Shown here: positions 17,518-25,865 of the stretch, in pieces
How positions within the stretch are numbered: the first letter of the stretch is position 1
Layout: each line of letters begins with the position of its first letter
NCBI RefSeq assembly: GCF_001006785.1
Contig: NZ_CDHO01000003.1
Span: 806,001 to 870,000, forward strand
Source: Hyphomicrobium_B sp001006785
Lineage (GTDB): Bacteria; Pseudomonadota; Alphaproteobacteria; Rhizobiales; Hyphomicrobiaceae
DNA: 64,000 nt
Reading direction: 5' to 3'
The notes under the pieces: model-generated
What the model saw: the letters and a program-made list of their open reading frames with translations, nothing else
Databases searched by the model: none
Told to the model about the DNA's origin: nothing
Made by a program: the position numbers and the translations under genes

Positions 17518-18150
17518 ATGCCGTCGACATTTTCACTTGCCGCGCGGATCAAGCTTTACATCCGCACCTTCACATCCGACACGAGCGCGGTGGCAGCCGT
17601 CGAGTTCGCCCTTATCGCTCCGCTGTTGATGTTGATGACCTTCGGTACCTTCGAAGTGTCTCGCGCGTTGGTCGCACACAAAAGATTTCAGCGTGCGACC
17701 GCCATGATCGGCGACCTCGTCTCGCGCGAAAAGCAGATCGGATCTTCGCTGAGCACCGCGAGCACTACGCTCGACGGCATGCTCGTTTCTGCTCAGCACG
17801 CTATGAAGCCGTTTAGTGCCACGCCATTGCAAATTGCGATCACGCAGCTTCGAGCGTCGGCCAGCGACGCGAGCGTGACGAAGGTGGAATGGTCCTGGTC
17901 CTATCACAGCATGCCGATCAAAAGCTGTGGCGATACGAAATCGATGCCCGATCAGAACATGATCTCGAAAGGCGACGCTGCGGTCGTCATCGAAGCGAAG
18001 TATACCTACGAGCCGCTTCTGGCGAACATTCTGCCTGGGATCACCCAGACAATGGTGTGGTCCGACACAATGTCCTTCGCACCGCGTTGGGGCGCCGTTT
18101 ACTATGCCCAGGACAAATTGAATACCAAATGCCCGCCAGGAAGCGGTTGA
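17518..18150 (+). CDS. TadE-family pseudopilin (second copy)
   Basis: 210 aa. The leader ends TSAVAAVEFALIAPLLMLMTFGTFEVSR, the TadE/TadG-like motif with Glu at +5 after the small-residue cleavage region and a single membrane helix. The periplasmic part has the alpha-helical stretch after AHKRFQRATAMIGDLVSREKQI and two cysteines (KSCGDTK, NTKCPPG). It starts 4 bases after the other TadE gene, and the pair probably form a heteromeric minor pilin unit. Without a von Willebrand domain it is not a full-length TadG. Confidence 0.88.
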   Translation: MPSTFSLAARIKLYIRTFTSDTSAVAAVEFALIAPLLMLMTFGTFEVSRALVAHKRFQRATAMIGDLVSREKQIGSSLSTASTTLDGMLVSAQHAMKPFSATPLQIAITQLRASASDASVTKVEWSWSYHSMPIKSCGDTKSMPDQNMISKGDAAVVIEAKYTYEPLLANILPGITQTMVWSDTMSFAPRWGAVYYAQDKLNTKCPPGSG

Positions 18151-18392
18151 GCCAAAATTATTTGGCGCAAAGCCGAAAAATAGAAAATCATTCTCGCTCC
18201 GGCCTGGAAGGCAGAAGCCGCCGCTCATTCGCCGCCGTACGATGGCAGAACGTAGACGGCGCTATCATCAGTTGATAAATATGCTTCCGTTCAGAACGGT
18301 TTTTCCTGCCGCATTTCGACATCGAATTATACCGCGTAATCCGCGACGGCAGACTCCACAGAAAATAAACAGAACACAGGCGAGGACTCGCA

Positions 18393-19001
18393 GTGGGACG
18401 GAGAGCGGTTCATTCCCCGGAGGAGCTCCGCCAGCTCATCCTGGATGCGTCCCGCACGATCGTTGAAACCAACGGCATTTCAGGCCTGTCCGCACGGGAA
18501 ATCGCGCGCGTGATCGGATACTCGCCCGGAACGCTCTACAATATCTTTGAAAACCTCGACGACATCCTGCTCACGCTGCAGGTGCAGCTCCTTGGCCGCA
18601 TCGCTGATCATCTGAAAGATGTGCCGCTTGGAACGAACGGCGAAACGAACGTCGACGCTCTGACGCATGCCTACATCGAATTCGCGCTCGAGAATAAGCG
18701 CATGTGGAATCTTCTATTCGCACACAGCGTGACTGGACCCAACCGGGTGCCGCCTCCGTTTCACGAGCATCTCAATGATCTTGCCTGCACCGTCCGCAAG
18801 GCGCTGGCACCGCTCGCTCCAGAGGCGACGCACGAGGAGCTCGACACGACCGCACGTGCTTTGTTCGCCGGCGTACATGGAATATCTGCGGTCGCCGCGA
18901 GCGAGAAGGGCGCGCATCTGACGCCCGCTACCGCGCAGATCTATGCCAAGGAACTGACGTCCAACTTCGTCAGGGGCTTGCGGTATCGCTCGGAGCACTA
19001 G
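18393..19001 (+). CDS. TetR-family transcriptional regulator
   Basis: 202 aa, starting at a GTG at 18393. The N-terminal TetR HTH is clear: LILDASRTIVETNGISGLSAREIARVIGYSPGTLYNIFENLDDIL (residues about 14-58). The C-terminal ligand domain resembles the WHG class (AYIEFALENKRMWNLLFAH). The ligand is unknown. It converges with, and overlaps by 32 bases, the membrane hydrolase gene on the other strand. The 242 bases upstream hold only a weak GCCAAA/TTTGGC hairpin at 18152-18167 after the TadE gene. Confidence 0.88.
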   Translation: MGRRAVHSPEELRQLILDASRTIVETNGISGLSAREIARVIGYSPGTLYNIFENLDDILLTLQVQLLGRIADHLKDVPLGTNGETNVDALTHAYIEFALENKRMWNLLFAHSVTGPNRVPPPFHEHLNDLACTVRKALAPLAPEATHEELDTTARALFAGVHGISAVAASEKGAHLTPATAQIYAKELTSNFVRGLRYRSEH

Positions 19002-19920
19002 CGGCTGGCTGATCCGCCTCGCTCGGCGCTGCCTCGGCTGCCGGAGCGAGCGCTGTATCCGGTGACGCCACTTCGGGGGCTGTCTCTTTCAGCTCGGCCG
19101 GAGATGCTGCAACCGGTGCCGCTGCTGCCGGGGCTTTGCTTACCGACCCGGTCTCGACATCAGAGCCTTTGTCGCCCTCGTGACGGCGCGCAAACCGTGG
19201 CGTCTCAACAAGACCGAACCATTTATGCGGCGGCAACAGCCGCTGCTCGAGACCGGTCCACAGACTGCGCGACGCAAGACCATCGACGAACGTGGACGTC
19301 GAGGGCGAAATCATGATCGCGCCGAATGTGGCCGCCGCCATCGCCAGCGACGAATAGAAGTAACGCCGGTCGATGAATTTCAAAGCCGTGCCGAACGACG
19401 ACTTCAGCCGCGTGTCCATGACGTCGACGGAATAGATCTCGTCGAGAGTCAGATGCGTGAGATATCCAAGGAACATGAACGCGCCGCCGAGCCACGCAAC
19501 GCCCTCAGGCTTGTTCAGCAGGTTCTTGAAAACGATTGCCGTCAAGACCGCACAAAAAGCCGCGGCAAGGATTGAATGCCAAATGCCGCGGTGAACGGAA
19601 AGGCGGTGAAAGACCGTGTGCAGCCCATACCGCACAAGCAGCAGCGTCCCGAGCCAAAGAATCCAAAGCTCTGCGATTGAGAATTTCGTCGCCGCGTTGA
19701 ACAGCACCGCAAATGAAAAGAAAATCGCGAGCCCCGCGAACATGGCCCGGCTCGGACGGGAATCCTTAAGATCGATATCGGGGAGAACGGAACCCAGAAC
19801 TCCAGCCATTGTCACCGCAACGAGGTTTTCCGGCGCAACGACATTGGCCGCGAGCGTCAATGTCGCAAGAGCCCCGGAAACGACCGTCCCTACCGCGATG
19901 TGCGTCGTAAAATTGGCCAT
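18970..19920 (-). CDS. YdjM/DUF457-type inner-membrane metal-dependent hydrolase
   Basis: 316 aa from the ATG at 19920 (MANFTTHIAVG); four codons further up is another ATG. The family hallmarks are the N-terminal THIAVG, the metal-binding GSVLPDIDLKDSRPS, HRGIWHSILAAA and GYLTHLTLDEIYSVD, among several membrane helices. Members (LexA-regulated YdjM in E. coli is one) are putative membrane-bound metalloenzymes of unknown substrate. The last 70 residues are a Pro/Ala/Glu-rich disordered tail. No operon partner. Confidence 0.85.
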   Translation of the reverse strand: MANFTTHIAVGTVVSGALATLTLAANVVAPENLVAVTMAGVLGSVLPDIDLKDSRPSRAMFAGLAIFFSFAVLFNAATKFSIAELWILWLGTLLLVRYGLHTVFHRLSVHRGIWHSILAAAFCAVLTAIVFKNLLNKPEGVAWLGGAFMFLGYLTHLTLDEIYSVDVMDTRLKSSFGTALKFIDRRYFYSSLAMAAATFGAIMISPSTSTFVDGLASRSLWTGLEQRLLPPHKWFGLVETPRFARRHEGDKGSDVETGSVSKAPAAAAPVAASPAELKETAPEVASPDTALAPAAEAAPSEADQPAASAPSDTASP

Positions 19921-20131
19921 GACGTCCCCCAAACTCTGAACGCCGGCTCAGGCGGACCGGCAAATTCTCACCCCGCTATTGTCAGCAACAGATTCGGCCG
20001 CTATCTGCGAGGCGCCGCCCCATGAGCCATGTGGATAAGACGGGCCTTTGCGCCCCTACTCCCCATTTTGGTGGCTATGGCCGGCACATCCGGCAGGCAG
20101 GTCGGCTGCGACGAGGAAAAGACGGATAGGC

Positions 20132-21052
20132 ATGTCGGCGATTCTAGACTCACTCACGGTAAAGCGGCTTGCGGCGGTAAATATCGCCGTCGCGCTTGTC
20201 GTCATCGTGATAAAATACGTCGCCTATCTCGTGTCGGGGTCCGTTGCCCTCTACTCCGACGCGCTCGAAAGCGTCGTCAACGTTATGACGGCGGTGACGA
20301 CCTTCGCGGCGATCCGCCTGAGCGCCAAGCCGCCCGATTCCGACCATCCGTTCGGGCACCACAAGGCGGAATTCCTCGCCGCGATGTTTGAAGGCGCGAT
20401 GATCGCCGTCGCGGCTGTGCTCATTCTTCTCAAGGCGCGATCCGCGCTGATCGAGGGCGTCAAGCTCGAGCATTCCACGCTCGGCATCGTCTTCAATATC
20501 GTCGCGTCGATCCTCAATGGCGCCTGGGCTTGGCTGCTCATCAATCGCGGCCGATCGTGGCGCTCTCCAGCGCTCGTCGCCGACGGGAAACACCTTTACA
20601 CGGACGTCATCACCTCTGTCGGCGTCGTCATCGGAGTCGCCTTCGCCGTTCTGACGGGCTGGCACATCCTCGACCCGCTGATCGCGGCCGTCGTGGCGCT
20701 GAACATTTTATGGATGGGCTACAGGCTCGCTGTCCAATCGATGTCGCATCTCCTGGATGAAGCCGCGAGCCCCGAGATCGAGAGCAATATCCGCAAGGTG
20801 ATCGAGGCCAACGGCAGCGGCGCGCTCGAGGCGCACGACATCCGCACGAGGCAGGCCGGACGCGCGCTTTTCATCGAGTTTCATCTGATCGTTCCCGGCT
20901 CGATGACGGTGGATGACGCGCACGCCATTTGCGATCGCCTCGAGAACGCCATCGAAACCGCAATCGAAGGATCGGAAGTCGTCATCCACGTCGAGCCGGA
21001 AAACAAGGCCAAGCCCGAAGCGACTGGTGCGCTCCCGCTGGAAGGCAACTAG
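20132..21052 (+). CDS. Cation diffusion facilitator (FieF/ZitB-like metal exporter)
   Basis: 306 aa from the ATG at 20132; an upstream in-frame ATG at 20048 gives an implausible leader. Six membrane helices and the metal-site residues of CDF transporters are visible: SGSVALYSDALESVVNV (DxxxD-type site in helix 2), DSDHPFGHHKAEFLAAM between helices 2 and 3, and DGKHLYTDVITSVGV (HxxxD) in helix 5. The C-terminal cytoplasmic domain has LHDIR-like AHDIRTRQAGRALFIEFHL. Exports Zn, Fe or Mn by proton antiport. It converges with rimO; the two stops overlap by 4 bases. Confidence 0.92.
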   Translation: MSAILDSLTVKRLAAVNIAVALVVIVIKYVAYLVSGSVALYSDALESVVNVMTAVTTFAAIRLSAKPPDSDHPFGHHKAEFLAAMFEGAMIAVAAVLILLKARSALIEGVKLEHSTLGIVFNIVASILNGAWAWLLINRGRSWRSPALVADGKHLYTDVITSVGVVIGVAFAVLTGWHILDPLIAAVVALNILWMGYRLAVQSMSHLLDEAASPEIESNIRKVIEANGSGALEAHDIRTRQAGRALFIEFHLIVPGSMTVDDAHAICDRLENAIETAIEGSEVVIHVEPENKAKPEATGALPLEGN

Positions 21053-22434
21053 CCGTTCGCCGAAACGCGTTCGGCCCAGAGATCATAGTCTCCGGCTTCG
21101 ACGACTTTGGCACGCACGATGTCGCCGGCTTTGACGTCGCGCTCGCCGTTCAAGAATACGTTGCCGTCGATCTCGGGCGCATCCCACTTCGAGCGCCCGA
21201 TCGCGCCGTCCTCATCGACTTCGTCGATCAGAACGTCGATCGTCTGCCCGAGTTTGCGCTCCAGCTGTGCGCTGCTGACGTCCTTCTGCACGGCCATGAA
21301 GCGATGCCAGCGTTCTTCTTTCACTTCATCGGGCACCGCGCCATCGATCGCATTCGCCTTCGCGCCCTCGACAGGTTCGTACTTGAAGCATCCGGCGCGA
21401 TTGATGCCCGCTTCCTTCAGCCAGTCGAGCAGAAACGCGAAATCTTCTTCCGTCTCGCCGGGAAATCCGACGATGAACGTCGAGCGGATCGCAAGATCGG
21501 GACAGACCTCGCGCCAGCGGCGAATGCGCTCCGCCGTTTTCTCCTGCGCCGCCGGCCGCCGCATGGCCTTCAGCACTGCGGGCGATGCATGCTGGAACGG
21601 GATATCGAGGTACGGCAGGATCTTGCCGTCCGCCATCAGCGGAATGACCTCGTCGACATGCGGATAGGGGTAAACGTAATGCATCCGCACCCAGACGCCG
21701 AGATCGCCCAGCGCCCGCGACAGATCGAGAAACCGCGCTTTTAGCGGCGCGCCCTTCCAGGCGCTCTCGGCATATTTGATATCAAGGCCGTACGCGCTCG
21801 TATCCTGGCTGATGACGAGCAGTTCCTTGACGCCCGCATTCACCAGACGCTCCGCCTCGCTCATCACATGGTTCGACGGCCGGCTGGCGAGATCGCCGCG
21901 CAGTGCCGGAATGATGCAGAACGAGCAGCGGTTGTTACAGCCTTCGGAAATTTTCAGATACGCGTAATGGCGCGGCGTCAGCCGCAGCCCTTCCGGCGGC
22001 ACCAGATCGACGAACGGATCGTGCAACGGCGGCACGGCATCGTGCACCGCCTCGACCACCTGCTCGTATTGATGCGGACCTGTGACCGCGAGCACGCCCG
22101 GATGCGCATCGCGAATACGGTTCTCCTCGACGCCGAAGCACCCGGTGACGATGACGCGGCCATTCGCGTTCATGGCTTCGCCGATCGCGTCCAGGCTTTC
22201 CTTCTTCGCGGAATCGAGAAAACCGCACGTGTTGACGACGACGACATCCGCGCCTTCATAGTCGCGCGCGATCATATAGCCTTCGGCTCGGAGCTTGGTG
22301 ATGATCCGTTCGCTATCGACCAGCGCCTTCGGGCAGCCGAGCGACACAAAGCCGACCTTCGGCGCGGCTGCCATGTCGGAGCCGTGCGCAGCACGCCGCG
22401 CTTTCGCGTTTACTTTGACCGAGGGGTTCGCCAT
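21049..22434 (-). CDS. rimO: Ribosomal protein uS12 methylthiotransferase RimO
   Basis: 461 aa. Radical-SAM enzyme adding a methylthio group to Asp89 (E. coli numbering) of ribosomal protein S12. The MTTase N-domain cysteines are in VSLGCPKALVDSE, NTCGFLDSAK and GCFGVEENR; the radical-SAM CxxxCxxC motif is in EGCNNRCSFCIIPALRG; a TRAM-like domain ends the chain (IDVLIDEVDEDGAIGRS). The SLGCPKALVDSE signature and length distinguish it from MiaB. The first ATG is used; a later ATG at residue 21 is possible. Confidence 0.95.
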   Translation of the reverse strand: MANPSVKVNAKARRAAHGSDMAAAPKVGFVSLGCPKALVDSERIITKLRAEGYMIARDYEGADVVVVNTCGFLDSAKKESLDAIGEAMNANGRVIVTGCFGVEENRIRDAHPGVLAVTGPHQYEQVVEAVHDAVPPLHDPFVDLVPPEGLRLTPRHYAYLKISEGCNNRCSFCIIPALRGDLASRPSNHVMSEAERLVNAGVKELLVISQDTSAYGLDIKYAESAWKGAPLKARFLDLSRALGDLGVWVRMHYVYPYPHVDEVIPLMADGKILPYLDIPFQHASPAVLKAMRRPAAQEKTAERIRRWREVCPDLAIRSTFIVGFPGETEEDFAFLLDWLKEAGINRAGCFKYEPVEGAKANAIDGAVPDEVKEERWHRFMAVQKDVSSAQLERKLGQTIDVLIDEVDEDGAIGRSKWDAPEIDGNVFLNGERDVKAGDIVRAKVVEAGDYDLWAERVSANG

Positions 22435-22526
22435 TTCGCGCTTCTAGCCTCGACGCCCCAAAAGCGCAATCGCGACAGAGTAGCAACCGGCGGTAGGCGC
22501 CCCCAGCTGCGCCGCAGCCCGAAAAT

Positions 22527-23639
22527 TCAGGCAATCCGCCGCAAATGGTTGTCGAAGGCAATGTCCTGAAGCGTATGCTCGGAAACGACCCGCGCTTGCG
22601 CCGTCTCGTAGCGGATGACGCCGAACCCCGACGACGCGGCGAAGTTATGCTCGCCCTCCGACGACAGGCCGCAAACGTCCTTGAGATCGCTTTTGCCCAC
22701 GACCGCGCCGGTTTCGGAATCGACGTAGAGAACGTGTCCCGCCTTCGGCGCGCTCGCGGCAATGAAGCGGCCGTCGTTGCTGACCGCCATCGCACCGATG
22801 TACCCGCGCAAACCCTTACCGCCGCCCGGCGCATCGACCAGCTTCAGCTGGCGATCGACCCCGGCGCTGCCGACGATCTGCGGCGTCTCGCTCGGACTTC
22901 CTTCCCATTGTCCGCCGAACCAGATGAGTCCGGTCTTGTCCTGCGTCACATGCCGGATCGACAACGACTTGAGATCGCCAGTCATCGCGTGCTTGGCGAC
23001 AAGCTTGCCGCTTTCCGCGTCAACGAAAGCCAGCGACGGCTCCATCGTATCGACATTCAGATTTTCGCGGCCGGCGTCGGGCACCGTATCGAGGCCGCCA
23101 TTCCCGACCGCGATCGTCTTGCCGTCCGCCAGCAGCATGATTTCGTGCGGCCCGATTCCGTAGCTCTGATGCTCGCCGATTTTTTTGTAGCCGCGCGCCA
23201 CGTCGTAGATGCCGATGAGACCGATCTCGCTCTCGACGTCCGCTTCCGATGTGTAAAGCAGCCGCCCGTCCTGCGAAAATCCGCCATGCCCATAGTAATG
23301 ACGATCTTTGCCGGGGGTGAAGACATGCGGCGGCGTCGCCTTGTCGATATCGAAGGCCACACCGAACACGCCCGGCCGCCGCGCGAACACCGCGACCCGT
23401 CCCGACGGACGATGATAGGCGATGTCATGCCCCCGCGCCGTCAGCGGAACTTCGCGAACGATCGATCCGTCGGCCCGAAGCAGAAGGACGCAGTAATTCT
23501 TCATGCCTTTGCGCGCCGTCGCGACATACGCGATGTCGCGATCGGCGGCCGAAGCCAACGCCTTGCTCTGGTACGCTGCACCGACGAACGCCAGCGTGCC
23601 GAGCAGCAACGACCTGCGATCAATCACCGTCAAGCTCAT
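22527..23639 (-). CDS. DUF1513 periplasmic beta-propeller protein (COG3490 type)
   Basis: 370 aa. A twin-arginine-like leader (DRRSLLLGTLAFVGAAYQSKALA) is followed by repeated blades of a seven-bladed propeller-like fold (GHDIAYHRPSGRVAVFARRPG, GHGGFSQDGRLLYTSEAD, GPHEIMLLADGKTIAVGNGG). DUF1513 proteins are typically encoded last in imelysin clusters; their biochemical role is unknown, and metal or cofactor binding in the periplasm is a guess. It overlaps the preceding imelysin gene by 20 bases, so the two are translationally coupled. It closes the iron-type operon. Confidence 0.9.
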   Translation of the reverse strand: MSLTVIDRRSLLLGTLAFVGAAYQSKALASAADRDIAYVATARKGMKNYCVLLLRADGSIVREVPLTARGHDIAYHRPSGRVAVFARRPGVFGVAFDIDKATPPHVFTPGKDRHYYGHGGFSQDGRLLYTSEADVESEIGLIGIYDVARGYKKIGEHQSYGIGPHEIMLLADGKTIAVGNGGLDTVPDAGRENLNVDTMEPSLAFVDAESGKLVAKHAMTGDLKSLSIRHVTQDKTGLIWFGGQWEGSPSETPQIVGSAGVDRQLKLVDAPGGGKGLRGYIGAMAVSNDGRFIAASAPKAGHVLYVDSETGAVVGKSDLKDVCGLSSEGEHNFAASSGFGVIRYETAQARVVSEHTLQDIAFDNHLRRIA

Positions 23640-24687
23640 TGAATCCTACCGTCAGTCCCGCTGCCGTCGACAAGCGATTGGCGACGATGTTGCGCAATCC
23701 GTTCATGCGATCAAAAACCTCTCGCGAGGTCGGCGTATCCTTGCGCTGCGCATGCGACGAGCGGCCTCCCGCGCCGTCGATAGACTCGATCGTCCGCCAC
23801 GTTCCCTGCGACCAGCCTTTCATCCAGGCCATGTCGGGCTTCAGATACGCTTCGAGGTGCATCGCATCGTAGAGCTGCCGCAGCGACGCGATGCTCGCCG
23901 CGTAAACCTGCTTTTGCAAACCGGATTTGTTGTAGGGCGGCGACAGCCTGATCTTCGTATCGACCTGCGGCTTCAGTTGCAGATCCGCCGTCAACGAGAT
24001 CCCCATCAGAAACGCCTTCACGATCTCGACGGCCGACTCGCTCTCATTCCTGTACGTATCGTTGTCAGGTCCGGGACTCAGCATCTTGTCTTTCCAGCCG
24101 CCCGGCTTTTCCCAGCCATCGGAAACTTCGCCCACCACCCGCACGATGTTGTGCGCAATCGCCTGCGCCATGACGCAGCGGAACTGCGCCGGCTCCGTCG
24201 GCCCGAGAGGAACCTCGCTGTCGCGCATCAGGAATTCGAGCGCCGGAAGCCCCTGCACGGCCGCGCTCTGCTTCGCAAGCGCACCGGGTTCGCCGAGCTT
24301 CTCGTCTTTGTTCAGGAGGATCATGCGCAACTGCCGCCCGACGAAACCGCGCGGATCGGGCCAGAATGAAATCTGCTCGCGCCGTCCATTTTCAAGCATC
24401 GGGCCGAAGCGCAGGAAATCGATCCCTGCATAGGCCGTGACGGCGGCTGCGAATTTCTCGTCCAGCGTGCGCCGTGCCTCTTCCGAACCCGTTTTGCAGA
24501 CGGCTTCGACGGCCGGCGGGAGCGCCTCTGCGGCACGCTTCATAGCGTCGATGTGCGGAATGATATGCGTGTCGATCGCCGTCCGCGTCAGCTCCAAATG
24601 GCTCGGGGGCGCGTTGGCGGACATCGCCGCCGTCGTCAGCGTCAGCGTGATCAAAAAGGAAAACAGCACTTTCATCGTCGCATTCAT
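23620..24687 (-). CDS. Imelysin-family periplasmic protein (second copy, COG3489 type)
   Basis: 355 aa from the ATG at 24687, which overlaps the upstream stop as ATGA; the longer open frame lies in that gene. A signal peptide (MKVLFSFLITLTLTTAAMSA) precedes an all-helical imelysin domain with DAMKRAAEALPPAVEAVCK, FLRFGPMLENGRREQISFWPDPRG and QGLPALEFLMRDSE. The canonical imelysin metal-site motif GxHxxE reads GLPALE here, so the His is missing while the Glu stays. It may be an accessory partner rather than the metal-binding imelysin of the operon. Coupled on both sides to its neighbours. Confidence 0.9.
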   Translation of the reverse strand: MNATMKVLFSFLITLTLTTAAMSANAPPSHLELTRTAIDTHIIPHIDAMKRAAEALPPAVEAVCKTGSEEARRTLDEKFAAAVTAYAGIDFLRFGPMLENGRREQISFWPDPRGFVGRQLRMILLNKDEKLGEPGALAKQSAAVQGLPALEFLMRDSEVPLGPTEPAQFRCVMAQAIAHNIVRVVGEVSDGWEKPGGWKDKMLSPGPDNDTYRNESESAVEIVKAFLMGISLTADLQLKPQVDTKIRLSPPYNKSGLQKQVYAASIASLRQLYDAMHLEAYLKPDMAWMKGWSQGTWRTIESIDGAGGRSSHAQRKDTPTSREVFDRMNGLRNIVANRLSTAAGLTVGFNELDGD

Positions 24688-25865
24688 AATCCGCTCACGT
24701 AATCGACCAGTCGTTGTCTGTCTTCCGGCTTCAGCGCGTTGAAGAGATCCCGGCTCCGCGCGCCTTCGCCGCCGTGTTTCGCCACCGCTTCCGTCACGTT
24801 TGCCGCCGAACCGTCGTGAAGGAAGCGGCGTTCCTTCTCGCGCACATGCCCGTCGATCAACGGCGCCGTTCGCCATTCCTGCGGCTTGACCCCCGGCTCA
24901 CCGACGCCATCGTCGAGCGCCGATCCCATATCGTGAAGCAGCAGATCGGTAAATGCGGTGACGGTGCCGCCGTCGCGCGTCGCCAGGGACGGCACGTGGC
25001 ACGTGGCGCAGCCGGCTTTGGCAAAGAGATCTGCGGCTTCCGGATCGGCGGCCCTGTGCCGCGCCCGCAAAGTCCCGAGATACACCGAAACGACTCTCAG
25101 AATATCGTCCGACAGTTCGCGGCCCTTGAACAGGACGCTCTCACCGTTGGGCGCAACAAGACACGCGGTTTCCAGAATTGTGCAATCGCCGTAAGGCCGC
25201 GCCTGCTTCGGGCTCGACAGACCCATGTCGAACGCAAACGCATGTGCGACTTGTTCTTCGAGCGTCACCTGCGCCGCTTTCCAGCCATACCGGCCGATGC
25301 GTCCCGCAATGATGTTCGCACGCCCCCTGACGCCGTCGCCGTCGCGATCGTCCGCATCGACGCGCTTCAGGATTTCGGCGTCCGAAACATTGTCGAACGC
25401 CGCGCGGCCGAATAGCGACGGCGCTTGCCGCACGCCAGCCTTGATGCCGTCCGCCAGCGCCCGGTCGTTCAGCTTGAGATCGAGCTTCGGCAGATAGCGC
25501 GCGGTTCCCTCCGGCATCAGCCCCGGAACGGCGTTGGTCTGCAGTTCGAGCCCATAGAAAGGATCGGTCGCTCCCTGAGCATCGCCGAAGCGCACGACCG
25601 CACCCGAAAGATCCTGCGATCCATCTTCGCGTGTCACGACGTGCGAACCCTCACCGCGTCCATGACATCCCGTGCACGAGCGCGAAATGAACAGCGGCCC
25701 GAGGCCGTCGGACGCATCCGTCGATGCGGGCGCCGGCACCCACATGCGGTCGAACAGCGCCTTGCCCATCGCGGCATCGAGCGGATCGGCATCGGCCACG
25801 CGTGGCCAAACCGCCGCAAAGGCGAACAGCGCGATCTTGAGCCAGAGTCTGAAACCGGAGGTCAT
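24684..25865 (-). CDS. Di-heme oxidoreductase (DUF1111 / COG3488 type)
   Basis: 393 aa from the ATG at 25865, overlapping the stop of the multicopper oxidase gene as ATGA. Sec-type signal peptide (LKIALFAFAAVWPRVADA). Two c-type heme motifs are visible: SCTGCHGRGEG and AGCATCHVPSL, plus a conserved His-containing tail (HDGSAANVTEAVAKHGGEGARS). The family (DHOR, PF06537) is related to di-heme cytochrome c peroxidases and was once called predicted thiol oxidoreductase. In this operon it probably handles electrons or peroxide during metal oxidation or reduction in the periplasm; that is inference from context. Confidence 0.92.
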   Translation of the reverse strand: MTSGFRLWLKIALFAFAAVWPRVADADPLDAAMGKALFDRMWVPAPASTDASDGLGPLFISRSCTGCHGRGEGSHVVTREDGSQDLSGAVVRFGDAQGATDPFYGLELQTNAVPGLMPEGTARYLPKLDLKLNDRALADGIKAGVRQAPSLFGRAAFDNVSDAEILKRVDADDRDGDGVRGRANIIAGRIGRYGWKAAQVTLEEQVAHAFAFDMGLSSPKQARPYGDCTILETACLVAPNGESVLFKGRELSDDILRVVSVYLGTLRARHRAADPEAADLFAKAGCATCHVPSLATRDGGTVTAFTDLLLHDMGSALDDGVGEPGVKPQEWRTAPLIDGHVREKERRFLHDGSAANVTEAVAKHGGEGARSRDLFNALKPEDRQRLVDYVSGL

